A DNA stretch of 64,000 nucleotides from JACMMS01 sp043758775 (GTDB lineage: Bacteria > Pseudomonadota > Gammaproteobacteria > Burkholderiales > Methylophilaceae). The stretch covers positions 4,375-68,374 of the forward strand of contig JAYVMU010000040.1 of assembly GCA_043758775.1 (NCBI GenBank), in the 5' to 3' direction. Position 1 is the first letter of the stretch. The number at the start of each line of letters is the position of its first letter. Shown here piece after piece: positions 22,361-31,852 of the stretch. Made by a program: the position numbers and the translations under genes. The notes beneath the pieces are model-generated. The model saw only the letters and a program-made list of their open reading frames with translations, made no database searches and was not told where the DNA came from.

Positions 22361-23526
22361 TGTTTGGTCTCTGCTAAATACAGCGCTTCCACTAACTTTT
22401 CTATATCTTGCAAACTGTGTGCCGCAGTCAAAGAAATTCTCAATCTGGCCGTACCTGCTGGCACAGTAGGCGGGCGTATAGCTGGCACCAAAATACCCAA
22501 AGTTAGCAAATACTCACTCAACTGAATGGCTGCATCATTACTTCCTATCAGCAATGGCTGAATGGCAGATGACGAATCCATCAATTGCCAGTTTTTTAAA
22601 TTTAACGATTGCTTTAACGTAGCAATCAAATTATTCAAATGTACGCGTAATGCATCACCATTTTTTATTATTTCTAACGCTGCTGATAAGGCATAAGCAA
22701 GCGCGGGAGGTGCTGCTGTTGTATAAATATGCGTACGTGCTTTTTGCTTTAGATAATCAATAATCACATGATTCGCCGCGACAAAGGCACCAGACACCCC
22801 AGCGGCTTTGCCTAGTGTTGCCATATAAATGATACGTGGCGAACTTAATGCAAAATGACTTAACGTACCGCGTCCATTTTTACCCAGCACACCAAAACCA
22901 TGTGCATCGTCTAACAAACAATATGCGTCATATTGCCCACACAAAGCCAGTATTTTATCTAATGGAGCAACATCACCATCCATACTGAATACTGCATCAA
23001 CCACTATTAGCTTGCGTTTAGCGCTACTATTTCCACAGGCTTTTTTAAGCAAGCTTTCAAGCGCTGCCATGTCATTGTGTGGGTAACGCTGCAAATTTGC
23101 GCGCGATAACACCGCTGCATCATTAAGCGAAGCATGATTTAATTTATCAGAAAAAATCACATCATTACGGCCGACAATCGTTGTAACCATACCAATGTTT
23201 GCCATATAGCCAGTAGAAAACAATAGTGCATCATCCATGCCTACAAACTCTGCCAACTCTTGTTCAAGCGCATCGTGGAACTGATGATGGCCAGTAATAA
23301 GATGTGATGCGCCGCTACCAACACCCGCCTGTTCAATGCCTTGCTGCATGGCAGCTTTAAGCTTGGAGTGATTGGCTAAACCGAGATAGTCGTTGCTACA
23401 AAATGACAGCACAGGCTGACCATCCACCACCACGTACGCAGATTGTGCGCTTTGCAGCAAACGACGCCGACGTGTTAAACCATCGGCAGCACGCTGTTCA
23501 AGCTCGGCTTTTAGGTCATTAATCAC
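22357..23526 (-). CDS. bioF: 8-amino-7-oxononanoate synthase BioF
   Basis: PLP enzyme condensing pimeloyl-ACP with alanine. The 389 residues match the family. Visible are the substrate-site FCSNDYLGLANH near 42-53, GSGASHLITGHH near 71, the PLP-stacking and aspartate region DDAHGFGVLGKNGRG near 206-220 and the Schiff-base lysine in TLGKAAGVSGAF near 239. It is the second gene of the operon, 15 bases after bioB, and overlaps bioH. Confidence 0.96.
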   Translation of the reverse strand: MINDLKAELEQRAADGLTRRRRLLQSAQSAYVVVDGQPVLSFCSNDYLGLANHSKLKAAMQQGIEQAGVGSGASHLITGHHQFHDALEQELAEFVGMDDALLFSTGYMANIGMVTTIVGRNDVIFSDKLNHASLNDAAVLSRANLQRYPHNDMAALESLLKKACGNSSAKRKLIVVDAVFSMDGDVAPLDKILALCGQYDAYCLLDDAHGFGVLGKNGRGTLSHFALSSPRIIYMATLGKAAGVSGAFVAANHVIIDYLKQKARTHIYTTAAPPALAYALSAALEIIKNGDALRVHLNNLIATLKQSLNLKNWQLMDSSSAIQPLLIGSNDAAIQLSEYLLTLGILVPAIRPPTVPAGTARLRISLTAAHSLQDIEKLVEALYLAETKQ

Positions 23527-23541
23527 AAATTAATACTGCGT

Positions 23542-24564
23542 TTAAAGCGGATGAATGCCAAGTTTGGCAAACAGTTTTTTATCTGTCGCTGCTTCTGGGT
23601 TAGCCGTAGTGAGTAATTTTTCACCGTAAAAAATCGAGTTCGCTCCCGCTACAAAACACAAGGCCTGTATGCCTTCATGCATGCTTTGGCGGCCTGCCGA
23701 CAAACGCACAAAACTTTGCGGCATGGTAATACGTGCTGCGGCAATCGTACGCACAAATTCAATCGGGTCTAACTCATCCGTACCATTAAGTGGCGTACCC
23801 TCCACTTGTGTGAGTAAGTTAATCGGCACACTTTCCGGTGGGCGCTCCATATTAGCCAATTGCGCCAATAAGCCCGCACGCTGGTTGCGCGATTCACCCA
23901 TGCCGATAATACCACCGCTGCAAACGTGAATGTCAGCGTTGCGCACACGTCCTAAAGTGTCTAAACGATCTTGATAAGTACGCGTAGTGATTACATCACC
24001 ATAAAACTCTGGAGCGGTATCCAAATTGTGATTGTAATAATCTAAACCAGCATCTTTTAATTGCTCAGCCTGACCTTCTTTCAGCATACCCAATGTAGCG
24101 CAGGTTTCCAAACCCATCGCTTTTACTTCAGCAATCATTTTTAATACTGGGTCTAAATCACGTTGTTTAGGGCCACGCCAAGCAGCACCCATACAGAAGC
24201 GGGTCGCACCATTATTTTTAGCTTCTGTCGCTGCGGCTAAAACATCTTCCAGCTTCATCAGTGGCTCATCTTCCACCTCAGTATGATAGCGCGCAGCCTG
24301 TGGACAGTAGCCACAATCTTCTGAACAACCGCCTGTTTTAATGGATAATAAAGTACTAACTTGCACTGCATTAGGATCAAAATTTTCACGATGTACTGTT
24401 TGTGCACGATGAATCAAATCACTGAATGGCAGTTCAAACAAAGTCACTATTTCAGCCACACTCCAACGCTCTACTATATTATTTTTAGCTAACTCGCTAT
24501 CAGTAACACACGCATTTTTTAAGCCATTTTTTAGGCCTTGTGTATCAATCACCGCTTCTAACAT
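23542..24564 (-). CDS. bioB: Biotin synthase BioB
   Basis: Radical-SAM enzyme inserting sulfur into dethiobiotin. The 340 residues include the [4Fe-4S] motif [10 protein letters not shown] (about 79-88), the helix [12 protein letters not shown] near 124, [19 protein letters not shown] near 215 and [12 protein letters not shown] near 283, which carries the arginine ligand of the [2Fe-2S] cluster. The first 30 residues before RWSVAEI are poorly conserved, so a shorter start is possible, but ATG 24564 is the first and has no competitor. It leads the operon bioBFHCD and is divergent from comF. I saw no convincing BirA operator in the 103-bp gap. Confidence 0.96.
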   Translation of the reverse strand: MLEAVIDTQGLKNGLKNACVTDSELAKNNIVERWSVAEIVTLFELPFSDLIHRAQTVHRENFDPNAVQVSTLLSIKTGGCSEDCGYCPQAARYHTEVEDEPLMKLEDVLAAATEAKNNGATRFCMGAAWRGPKQRDLDPVLKMIAEVKAMGLETCATLGMLKEGQAEQLKDAGLDYYNHNLDTAPEFYGDVITTRTYQDRLDTLGRVRNADIHVCSGGIIGMGESRNQRAGLLAQLANMERPPESVPINLLTQVEGTPLNGTDELDPIEFVRTIAAARITMPQSFVRLSAGRQSMHEGIQALCFVAGANSIFYGEKLLTTANPEAATDKKLFAKLGIHPL

Positions 24565-24667
24565 GTACCATCTCTCCCAAGTAATATCTTTAGTGGACTG
24601 CTTATGCAGTTCACCAATTAAATGTAAAGCTTAACCTATTAATTTATATGAAATTATACGCTGTAAA

Positions 24668-25429
24668 GTGAAATTCAAGCAATTACTAAACAACTGCTTA
24701 AATTACAATCACATGTTATTTAAAACAGTATTTAAGCGCTATGTTTTTAAACAGAGCTGCCTGCTTTGCAAATCAGCCAATGGTGGCGATATTGCTATAT
24801 GCCATGACTGTGAAAAAGACTTACCATGGCATATCCAGCCTCACTGCCCACAATGTGGACTATTATCCTTCAACAGTCAGCCATGTGGCCATTGCCTAAA
24901 ATCAGCACCAGACTTTGATGCTACACACGCTCTATTTACTTATGACTTTCCATTGAATACGCTGCTGCAGCGTTATAAATATGGCAGCATGCTCAATTTA
25001 AGGCATAATTTTGCTGATTTAATGTCAGAAAATTTATTGCTCAGCAATATAAGGGTCAAAAACATAGAGCTTATCATTCCGATGCCCATGCACCCGCAAC
25101 GCCTGCAAGAGCGTGGCTTTAATCAGGCGTTAGAAATTGCCAAGCTTGTATCCAATATATTGAAAATTCCTTTAGATTATAAGTCTTGCATGCGCAATAA
25201 ACTCAGTCCGCCACAAGCCAGTTTGCCACTGAAAGAGCGCGTAAAAAATATCCGTGGTGTCTTTAGTATAAAAGAATCACACGCACACAACTTACAAGGC
25301 TTAAAAATCGCGCTTATAGATGATGTAATGACCTCAGGTGCCAGCCTAAATGAACTCGCTAAAACCATCAAAAAAGCGGGTGCAAGTCATGTAGAATGCT
25401 GGGTAGTCGCAAGAACATTACCTAAATAA
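24668..25429 (+). CDS. ComF family phosphoribosyltransferase-like protein
   Basis: A 253-residue ComF/GntX-type protein. Four cysteine pairs in the N-terminal part (CLLC near 36, CHDC near 50, CPQCG near 63, CGHC near 77) form the zinc-ribbon-like module. The C-terminal PRTase fold has PMPMHPQRLQERGFNQA near 139 and the PRPP loop IALIDDVMTSGAS near 216-228. In naturally competent bacteria ComF acts in uptake of single-stranded DNA, while in many proteobacteria its role is unknown. The start is GTG 24668 or, more typical in length, ATG 24713. It sits divergent from bioB, a common neighbour of comF in proteobacteria. Confidence 0.88.
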   Translation: MKFKQLLNNCLNYNHMLFKTVFKRYVFKQSCLLCKSANGGDIAICHDCEKDLPWHIQPHCPQCGLLSFNSQPCGHCLKSAPDFDATHALFTYDFPLNTLLQRYKYGSMLNLRHNFADLMSENLLLSNIRVKNIELIIPMPMHPQRLQERGFNQALEIAKLVSNILKIPLDYKSCMRNKLSPPQASLPLKERVKNIRGVFSIKESHAHNLQGLKIALIDDVMTSGASLNELAKTIKKAGASHVECWVVARTLPK

Positions 25430-25465
25430 ACCAACCTATTTAAAGATAAAGTCGCTAAACACCCA

Positions 25466-25930
25466 ATGTTCCATATCGTTTTATTTGAACCAGAAATCCC
25501 GCCCAATACGGGCAACATTATTCGCCTGTGCGCCAATATTGGCGCGCAGTTGCATCTGGTAAAACCGCTAGGCTTTACGCTAGAAGATAAACAGCTTAAA
25601 CGCGCTGGCCTAGATTATCACGAATTTGCCACGCTTAAAGTCTATGAAAGCTGGGCGGAATGTAAAGCCGCGTTAGCAGGAAAACGCCTGTTTGCTATCA
25701 CCACCAAAGGCAGCACGCGCTATAGTGATATTAGCTTTGCTGATGAAGATGTATTTGTGTTTGGCCCAGAAACCCGCGGTCTACCTGAAGAAATTCGCGC
25801 AGAGTTTGCATCAGAACATCGTCTGCGTTTACCCATGTTAGCTGAAAGTCGCAGCCTGAATTTATCTAACTCTGCGGCGGTATTGTTGTATGAAGCTTGG
25901 CGGCAAGTAGGCTTTAGCGGTGGAATGTAA
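25466..25930 (+). CDS. trmL: tRNA (cytidine(34)-2'-O)-methyltransferase TrmL
   Basis: SPOUT-class methyltransferase that 2'-O-methylates the wobble base of tRNA-Leu isoacceptors. The 154 residues are a minimal SPOUT domain without extra RNA-binding parts, like E. coli TrmL (157). It opens with [18 protein letters not shown] near 7-24, has [10 protein letters not shown] near 94-103 and the knot-forming [20 protein letters not shown] near 122-141. It follows comF by 36 bases and converges on gpsA with six bases between the stop codons. Confidence 0.94.
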   Translation: MFHIVLFEPEIPPNTGNIIRLCANIGAQLHLVKPLGFTLEDKQLKRAGLDYHEFATLKVYESWAECKAALAGKRLFAITTKGSTRYSDISFADEDVFVFGPETRGLPEEIRAEFASEHRLRLPMLAESRSLNLSNSAAVLLYEAWRQVGFSGGM

Positions 25931-25936
25931 TGCCGA

Positions 25937-26944
25937 CTAAAACGCTTCTGCTTTTTGTTCGCGCCCGAGCAAATCCATTACCGCATCACGTGCGGATTTT
26001 CCATGTGACAGCGCTTGATCCACTTCGTAGGTAATCGGCATATCTACACCAAGCTGTTGAGCGCGACGCATCACCTCGCGTGTGGTATTGACACCTTCTG
26101 CCACATGACCTAAGCCCGCTAGAATATCAGCCAGTGTCTTACCTGATGCCAGTTGCAAACCGACTTCACGGTTGCGTGAATATTGCCCAGTACAAGTTAA
26201 AATTAAATCGCCCGCACCGCCCAAGCCCATAAATGTCTCAGCTTTTGCGCCCAGCGCCATACCAAAGCGGGTGATTTCCGCAAGGCCGCGTGTGATTAAA
26301 GCGGCACGCGCATTATTACCAAAACCCATGCCATCAGAAATACCTGCAGCAATGGCCATGACGTTTTTCAGCGCGCCACCGACAGATACGCCAATCACAT
26401 CAGTACTGGTATAAACGCGTAAATTACCTGCATGAATCAAGGCCGCCGCTTTTATGGCAAAGGCCTCGTCATTGGCAGCCAAAGTCACGGCTGTTGGCAA
26501 CCCGCGCACTAGCTCAGCAGCAAAACTAGGGCCTGATAACGCACCCCAACATTGATGCTGTCCCAATTCTTCTAACGCCACCTCATGTGGCAGCTTAGCA
26601 GTAACTGGCTCTAAGCCTTTATGCGCCCACACCACAGGTAACGGGCAATTAAGTGCTTTAATATCTTTTAATATCTGACGAAAACCTGCAGTTGGCACGA
26701 CCGATAAAATGAGGCTGGCATCTTTTAATGCTGTGCTCAAATCATCTTCAACTTGTAGATTATAGTTAAAGGGAAAATCGCCAAGATACATGGGATTAGC
26801 ACGTGCCTTGCGCATGCCAGACACGTGTCCCGCATTACGCGCCCATAAAGATACTGGATGCTGCGTGCTGATTTGCATGGCCAACGCCGTCCCCCAAGCG
26901 CCTGCTCCCAGCACGGCAACTTTAGAGCTTAATAATTTAGCCAA
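25937..26944 (-). CDS. gpsA: NAD(P)-dependent glycerol-3-phosphate dehydrogenase GpsA
   Basis: Makes sn-glycerol-3-phosphate for phospholipid synthesis. The 335 residues match the family. The Rossmann motif GAGAWGTALA is near 14-23, HKGLEP near 109, the catalytic lysine in LKNVMAIAAGISDGM near 192 and GNNARAALITRGLAEITR near 209. The start must be TTG at 26944: an in-frame TAG lies immediately upstream and no ATG falls before the Rossmann motif. It is the last gene of the minus-strand run rhodanese-grxC-secB-SH3-gpsA; secB-gpsA adjacency is common in proteobacteria. Confidence 0.95.
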   Translation of the reverse strand: MAKLLSSKVAVLGAGAWGTALAMQISTQHPVSLWARNAGHVSGMRKARANPMYLGDFPFNYNLQVEDDLSTALKDASLILSVVPTAGFRQILKDIKALNCPLPVVWAHKGLEPVTAKLPHEVALEELGQHQCWGALSGPSFAAELVRGLPTAVTLAANDEAFAIKAAALIHAGNLRVYTSTDVIGVSVGGALKNVMAIAAGISDGMGFGNNARAALITRGLAEITRFGMALGAKAETFMGLGGAGDLILTCTGQYSRNREVGLQLASGKTLADILAGLGHVAEGVNTTREVMRRAQQLGVDMPITYEVDQALSHGKSARDAVMDLLGREQKAEAF

Positions 26945-26982
26945 CTAGTTTGCACCATGCTGTTTATTTGCTGACTCGCTCA

Positions 26983-27459
26983 TCAATTCGCACCCCAGAC
27001 ACTGGTATTTAAAATATAGCCAGTAATACCATCACGATGGCGCACTTTTAGCCAGCCATTTTTAGCATTAGTTTCCAATAAATCCAATACAACATCTTTA
27101 TCCACATTGGCCAGTAAGCCTGAATCAGCATCCGCAGATTGCCTAATGTCTGCATGATTAACAGTGACTAAAACTGTACGTTTAGGACTTAAAGCTTTAG
27201 TCTCTAACCAATTCAGGCCACCTTGAGGATCGCGCACTTTTAACCAATCACCCAGATTAACAATCACTTCAACAGGATAGCCAAGGCTGACTATATACAA
27301 TTTATTGGCATTTGCTGAAGGACCATCCAGCATCACCGCTTTGGCAATAGCAACAGAGCGATACTCTAAAGCTTGACAGGTTTGTACAAAGATCGGCGCA
27401 AAAACTCCAAAAAACAGGCTGTAAAAAAACAGACATTTCTTAATATGTTTGCGCGTCAT
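26983..27459 (-). CDS. Secreted bacterial SH3-domain protein
   Basis: 158 residues with a basic start (MTRKHIKK), a hydrophobic segment and a probable cleavage site after CQALE near residue 32. The mature part consists of two SH3b-like repeats, about 34-90 with DWLKVRDPQGGLNWL and 95-155 with GWLKVRHRDGITGYI, the repeated W-L-K-V-R pattern being typical of SH3 folds that bind cell-wall peptides. It is a periplasmic protein of unknown partner. It lies between secB and gpsA, as SH3-domain genes often do in betaproteobacteria. Confidence 0.85.
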   Translation of the reverse strand: MTRKHIKKCLFFYSLFFGVFAPIFVQTCQALEYRSVAIAKAVMLDGPSANANKLYIVSLGYPVEVIVNLGDWLKVRDPQGGLNWLETKALSPKRTVLVTVNHADIRQSADADSGLLANVDKDVVLDLLETNAKNGWLKVRHRDGITGYILNTSVWGAN

Positions 27460-27486
27460 ATCTTCATCTCAAGCTAAGTGAATACT

Positions 27487-27972
27487 CTAGTTAAGAGTAG
27501 CGCCTTCTTGTTCTTTTTGCTGCATGTACAGCGCTTCAAAATTGATAGGATTGAGCAATACTGGAGCAAAACCAGCACGCACCACTAAATCAGACACTGC
27601 TTCACGTGCATAGGGGAATAAAATATTAGGGCAGGTAATGGCTATAATCATTTCCATGTTTTCTTCTGGGACATTACGTACTGCAAAAATACCTGCTTGT
27701 GAAACCTCGACCAAAAATGCTGTTTTATCACCAATTTTTGCGGTTACTGTCACCTTAATGACTACCTCATGAATGCCTTCACCTAAAACTTGCGTCGCAT
27801 TAGCCAACTCAATACTAACTTGCGGTGTTTCACGTTCAGTAAAAATCTGAGGTGCGTTTGGTACTTCTACTGAAGCATCTTTAATATACAGTTTTTCAAT
27901 ACTGAAAGCTGGTTGTTCTGTCTGGCTATTTGATTGCTTGCTTGCTGCTTTTACTTCATCTTCTTTTGCCAT
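27487..27972 (-). CDS. secB: Protein-export chaperone SecB
   Basis: Tetrameric cytosolic chaperone that keeps preproteins unfolded and delivers them to SecA. The 161 residues match E. coli (155) with a hydrophilic N-terminal extension. The family features FSIEKLYIKDASVEVPNAP near 23-41, EVSQAGIF near 88, CPNILFPYAREAVSDLV near 110-126 and the conserved FAPVLLNPINFEALY near 134-148 are present. It is followed 27 bases on by the SH3 protein. Confidence 0.96.
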   Translation of the reverse strand: MAKEDEVKAASKQSNSQTEQPAFSIEKLYIKDASVEVPNAPQIFTERETPQVSIELANATQVLGEGIHEVVIKVTVTAKIGDKTAFLVEVSQAGIFAVRNVPEENMEMIIAITCPNILFPYAREAVSDLVVRAGFAPVLLNPINFEALYMQQKEQEGATLN

Positions 27973-28110
27973 TGTTGCTTCCTAAAATGTGCGCGAACGC
28001 GCTTAAAGTTGGAGATTAGTTCATTAAAAATTAAGATCAAAAACCATAACTTGCTATTCTAACGTCAAATGATGCTTTTTAAAATCCGTGCTGTAGTTTT
28101 CGAGCGCGTA

Positions 28111-28365
28111 TTAAGTAAGCAGCGGATCTAGCCCACCCGCTAAATCTAATGCGCGCAACTCATCAAAACCACCAATATACTGGTCATCGATATAAATTTG
28201 CGGCACAGTACGACGTCCGGTTTTTTCCATCATCAACTTCCGCTGCTCTGGCTCTAAATCAATGCGGATTTTATTGATGCTAGTCACACCTTTACTCAAT
28301 AACAAGCGTTCCGCATTAATACAAAATGGGCATACGCCAGTGCTATACATGACAATGTTTGACAT
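28111..28365 (-). CDS. grxC: Glutaredoxin 3 (GrxC)
   Basis: Glutathione-dependent dithiol oxidoreductase. The 84 residues starting at ATG 28365 carry the active site CPFC at 12-15, the cis-proline TVPQIYIDD near 54-62 and the glutathione-binding GGFDEL near 66. An earlier in-frame ATG at 28395 overlaps the preceding rhodanese stop. I prefer 28365 because AGAGAAGAG lies just upstream as a ribosome site and the length then matches E. coli Grx3. It is part of the rhodanese-grxC-secB run. Confidence 0.93.
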   Translation of the reverse strand: MSNIVMYSTGVCPFCINAERLLLSKGVTSINKIRIDLEPEQRKLMMEKTGRRTVPQIYIDDQYIGGFDELRALDLAGGLDPLLT

Positions 28366-28394
28366 ACTCTTCTCTTGATTACTCTTTACAATCA

Positions 28395-28811
28395 TTAGGC
28401 TTTAACTAATGGTAATTTAGCCTGCGCCCAGGCATTTAAACCACCTTGCAAATTATGCAACTGCGTAAACTCATGCTTACGCAACACGCTACAAGCTTTC
28501 GATGAACGCACACCACCTTGGCAGTTCAAAATAACTGGCTTATCTTTGTATTTTTGTATTTCCTTTAAGCGGCTTTCTAAATCAGCCAAAGGAATATGCT
28601 TTGCGCCAGTGATGTGACCGCCAGCAAATTCGCCTTCGTCACGTACATCTAATATCAACACATTCGCACGATTCATCAGCAGAACCGCTTCATTCGGCGT
28701 CAGGTTGGCAGCGCCACTGCTTCCACCACGATTTAACATAGGCCATAGCAACATTGCACCAGAACCTATAGCTAAACCGACTAACATAATATTGTGTTTA
28801 AAAAATTCCAT
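28395..28811 (-). CDS. Membrane-anchored rhodanese-like protein
   Basis: 138 residues: one N-terminal transmembrane helix (about 8-25, IMLVGLAIGSGAMLLWPML) and a single rhodanese domain. The signatures ILDVRDEGEFAGGHITGAKHIP near 53-74 and the active-site loop NCQGGVRS near 95-102 with a catalytic cysteine are intact, so sulfur-transfer activity is plausible. It resembles YibN-type proteins, which sit beside grxC and secB in E. coli too, and this conserved neighbourhood supports the assignment. Its physiological sulfur acceptor is not evident. It is divergent from gpmI. Confidence 0.9.
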   Translation of the reverse strand: MEFFKHNIMLVGLAIGSGAMLLWPMLNRGGSSGAANLTPNEAVLLMNRANVLILDVRDEGEFAGGHITGAKHIPLADLESRLKEIQKYKDKPVILNCQGGVRSSKACSVLRKHEFTQLHNLQGGLNAWAQAKLPLVKA

Positions 28812-28843
28812 CTAATATCCTTTAGCAAATTCCATTAATTCTA

Positions 28844-28873
28844 TTCACTTAACACCACTACATTCATTATAAT
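28844..28873 (+). promoter_or_regulatory. Probable sigma-70 promoter of gpmI-envC
   Basis: A perfect -10 TATAAT at 28868-28873 lies 18 bases after a weak -35 TTCACT at 28844-28849, about 42 bases before the gpmI ATG. It is the best match in the divergent gap. Confidence 0.5.
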
Positions 28874-28914
28874 GGATTTAATCTCTTCATCACTTACGCT
28901 AGCTTGCTAAATTT

Positions 28915-30462
28915 ATGAATACAACTCCTGTTATTTTGCTCATTCTCGATGGTTTTGGCTATCGCGAAGAAACCGCCGACAATGCCATTGCCCTAGCACA
29001 TAAACCCAATTGGGATAATTTATGGAAAACACAGCCGCATACGCTCATTAATGCATCTGAGCATTATGTAGGATTGCCCGATGGGCAAATGGGCAACTCA
29101 GAAGTGGGCCACTTGAATATTGGGGCTGGACGTGTGGTTTTTCAAGAGTTTGAGCGCATTAATAACAGTATCGCCAATGGTGAATTTTTTCAGCAGCCAC
29201 AATTAGTAGCGGTCTTGCAGCACCTGAAAGCCACCGAAAAAGCCTTGCATATTTTCGGTCTGTTATCAGATGGTGGTGTGCATAGCCACCAAGATCACAT
29301 TCACGCCATGATCAAAATGGCAGCACAGCAAGGTTTAAGCAAAGTTTATATTCACGCATTTTTGGATGGCAGAGATACGCCACCAATTAGCGCAGAACCC
29401 TACATTACAGCTCTTGAACATGAATGTAAAAAACTAGGTGTAGGCAAAATCATCTCAATGAGCGGGCGTTTTTACAGCATGGACCGCGACAAACGCTGGC
29501 CACGTGTGGAAGCGGCTTATGCGTTAATTACTGAAGGTATTGGTGAATTCACGGCCACAAACGCTACTGAAGCACTGCATGCAGCTTATGCACGTGGTGA
29601 AAATGATGAGTTTGTTAAATGCACCGCTATACGCAAACCGGGTGAAGCGCCTATCCATCTAGAGAATGGTGATTTAGTTGTATATATGAATTTCAGGTCT
29701 GATCGTGCACGGCAATTAACGCATGCGATTTTAGCCGACCATTTTGATGGCTTTCATCGCCGCCACGTACCTAAATTGAGTGGCTACTTTACACTCACGA
29801 TGTATGACCAAAAAGAAACGAAAACCACGGCGATTTTTCCGCCACATGAAGTCAGAAACACCTTTGGTGAGTATGTATCATCACTAGGCTTTACCCAATT
29901 ACGTATTGCCGAAACTGAAAAATATCCGCATGTGACATTCTTCTTTAACGGTGGCGATGAAACTGTCTTTGCTGGTGAAGACCGTATATTAGTGCCGTCG
30001 CCACAAGTGGCAACTTACGATTTACAGCCAGAAATGAGCGCATTAGAGTTGACCGATAGATTGGTAGAGGCCATCTTAAGCAAACAATACAACGTTATTA
30101 TTTGTAATTATGCCAATGGTGATATGGTAGGCCATACAGGCAAATTAGATGCGGCAATTAAAGCAGTTGAAACACTCGACTCTTGTATTGGCCGCGTAGT
30201 GCAAGCTATGCAAAGCATAGGCGGCGAGGTCATTATTACAGCTGACCACGGCAACGCAGAAGTGATGTTAGATACTAAAAATCATCAACCACATACGCAG
30301 CATACCGTTAACAAGGTTCCTTTGATTTATATAGGTCGAAAGGCAACATTAAGCAACGACGGTGCATTATCGAATATCGCTCCAACTTTATTGCATATGA
30401 TGGGCATTAGCCAACCTGCTGAAATGACAGGGAAAAGCCTTATTACGTTTAACAATGCGTAA
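28915..30462 (+). CDS. gpmI: Cofactor-independent phosphoglycerate mutase GpmI
   Basis: Mn-dependent enzyme interconverting 3- and 2-phosphoglycerate. The 515 residues match E. coli GpmI (514). The phosphatase-fold start LLILDGFGYREE near 8-19 carries the first metal aspartate, the phosphorylated serine is in MGNSEVGHLNIGAGR near 59-73, and DGGVHSHQDHI near 122-132 and DGRDTPP near 151 are conserved. The metal sites NYANGDMVGHTG near 399-410 and ITADHGNAEVM near 441-451 close the active site. Its last eight bases overlap envC, the same gpmI-envC pairing as in E. coli. Confidence 0.97.
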   Translation: MNTTPVILLILDGFGYREETADNAIALAHKPNWDNLWKTQPHTLINASEHYVGLPDGQMGNSEVGHLNIGAGRVVFQEFERINNSIANGEFFQQPQLVAVLQHLKATEKALHIFGLLSDGGVHSHQDHIHAMIKMAAQQGLSKVYIHAFLDGRDTPPISAEPYITALEHECKKLGVGKIISMSGRFYSMDRDKRWPRVEAAYALITEGIGEFTATNATEALHAAYARGENDEFVKCTAIRKPGEAPIHLENGDLVVYMNFRSDRARQLTHAILADHFDGFHRRHVPKLSGYFTLTMYDQKETKTTAIFPPHEVRNTFGEYVSSLGFTQLRIAETEKYPHVTFFFNGGDETVFAGEDRILVPSPQVATYDLQPEMSALELTDRLVEAILSKQYNVIICNYANGDMVGHTGKLDAAIKAVETLDSCIGRVVQAMQSIGGEVIITADHGNAEVMLDTKNHQPHTQHTVNKVPLIYIGRKATLSNDGALSNIAPTLLHMMGISQPAEMTGKSLITFNNA

Positions 30463-31765
30463 GTTTTCACTTGAACTTTTGCCTAGCCGTATACTTAGCA
30501 TTTGCTTATTATGCGCCAGCCTGTTACAAGTGCCATCCGTGCTTGCCGCAAAGAAAGTAGAAGCCGCTAAAGAGTCACTCAGTAACTTGCATGAGCGAAT
30601 TGATGCGCTTAAGAAAGAGCTAGATAACTCACAAGAAGCACATAAAGATGCCGCCGATGCCCTGAAAGACAGTGAAAAAGCAATTAGCCAAGCTAATAAA
30701 AGCTTGTATGACATCAACAACAAGCAAAAAGAAAAGAAAGACACATTATCCCAACTTAAAGAACAATCGCTCTCAATCAATAGCAAACTAGAACAACAAC
30801 AAAAACTATTCAGCGCGCAACTTTACAATCAATATTTATATGGTAAGCAAAGTTACACGCAGTTACTTTTGCAAAATCAAGACCCCAGTAAAATTGCGCG
30901 AGATTTACATTACTTTTCTTATGTGGCGAAAGCTCGTGCCAGACTCATCATGCAGATGCAAGGTAATCTAGCGCAAGTTGCTAAACTTAATGATGAAACC
31001 ACGGTCGCGTTAAACCAAGTTATTGGGCTAAAAAAACAGCAAGAATTAGAACGTTTAAAATTACAAGCGCAAAAACAAGCAAAATCTAAAGTGGTTAAAT
31101 CATTATCCAACCAAATCGCTTCGCAACGCAATGAAATTACAAAACTGAAACGTGATGAGAAAAATCTGTCACAACTGGTAGAACGATTAGCCAGAATAAT
31201 TCCCAAAACTCCAGTCAATAAAAACAAACCCAATAAAAATAATATTGCTAAAAAAACCAATAAAAATAAACCTAGCACCGGCGATGATGAAACAGACAAA
31301 GATTCACAAAATCAAACCGCTATTGCCAGTAATGATGAACTACCTAGTAATACGTACAATGGTGTAAATTTTGCGTCGCTTAAAGGTAAGCTCAATTTAC
31401 CAGTACGTGGTGAAATCATGAACCGTTTTGGTGCCAGCCGTGAAGGTGGCGACATTTCATGGAAAGGCTTATTTATTAAATCTGCTGAAGGTAGTGAAGT
31501 CAAATCAGTTGCCAGTGGCCGCGTGGTATTCGCTGACTGGATGCGTGGTTTTGGCAACCTCATTATTGTGGATCACGGTAATGGCTATATGAGTTTATAC
31601 GGCAATAACCAAGCGTTATTGCGCAAAGTAGGCGATGAAGTCAGTGGTGGTGATGCAATCGCCTCAGTGGGCAACAGCGGTGGCAATGCAGTCAACGGCT
31701 TGTATTATGAATTACGTAAACAAAGTAAGCCGTTTGATCCAATGAGTTGGAGCGTGGCTAGATAA
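30455..31765 (+). CDS. envC: Murein hydrolase activator EnvC
   Basis: Periplasmic divisome factor that activates the amidases AmiA/B. The 436 residues have a signal peptide ending near VLA at residue 31, a long coiled coil (about 33-250, many Lys, Glu and Gln heptads), a Lys/Asn-rich linker (about 255-290) and a C-terminal LytM/M23 domain (about 310-430). The M23 zinc ligands are lost: the first histidine site reads WKGLFI and the HxH site reads YYELR. This matches the catalytically dead LytM of EnvC rather than an endopeptidase. It overlaps gpmI and ends before a strong terminator. Confidence 0.93.
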   Translation: MRKFSLELLPSRILSICLLCASLLQVPSVLAAKKVEAAKESLSNLHERIDALKKELDNSQEAHKDAADALKDSEKAISQANKSLYDINNKQKEKKDTLSQLKEQSLSINSKLEQQQKLFSAQLYNQYLYGKQSYTQLLLQNQDPSKIARDLHYFSYVAKARARLIMQMQGNLAQVAKLNDETTVALNQVIGLKKQQELERLKLQAQKQAKSKVVKSLSNQIASQRNEITKLKRDEKNLSQLVERLARIIPKTPVNKNKPNKNNIAKKTNKNKPSTGDDETDKDSQNQTAIASNDELPSNTYNGVNFASLKGKLNLPVRGEIMNRFGASREGGDISWKGLFIKSAEGSEVKSVASGRVVFADWMRGFGNLIIVDHGNGYMSLYGNNQALLRKVGDEVSGGDAIASVGNSGGNAVNGLYYELRKQSKPFDPMSWSVAR

Positions 31766-31785
31766 ATTATGGTTCAAAGCAACAA

Positions 31786-31813
31786 AAAAGCGCATGTCCA
31801 GCCATGCGCTTTT
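31786..31813. terminator. Terminator after envC, shared with the convergent lipoprotein gene
   Basis: An 11-bp perfect stem AAAAGCGCATG / CATGCGCTTTT surrounds a 6-base loop. The T-run on each strand allows use in both directions. Confidence 0.88.
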
Positions 31814-31852
31814 ATCAGTATCCTGATTTAATCAGGCTAGATTTTGATTAAA

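Noticed and set aside
24565..24667. Possible BirA operator between bioB and comF
   Set aside because: Only loose resemblance to TTGTAAACC half-sites and no matching inverted half at the required spacing.
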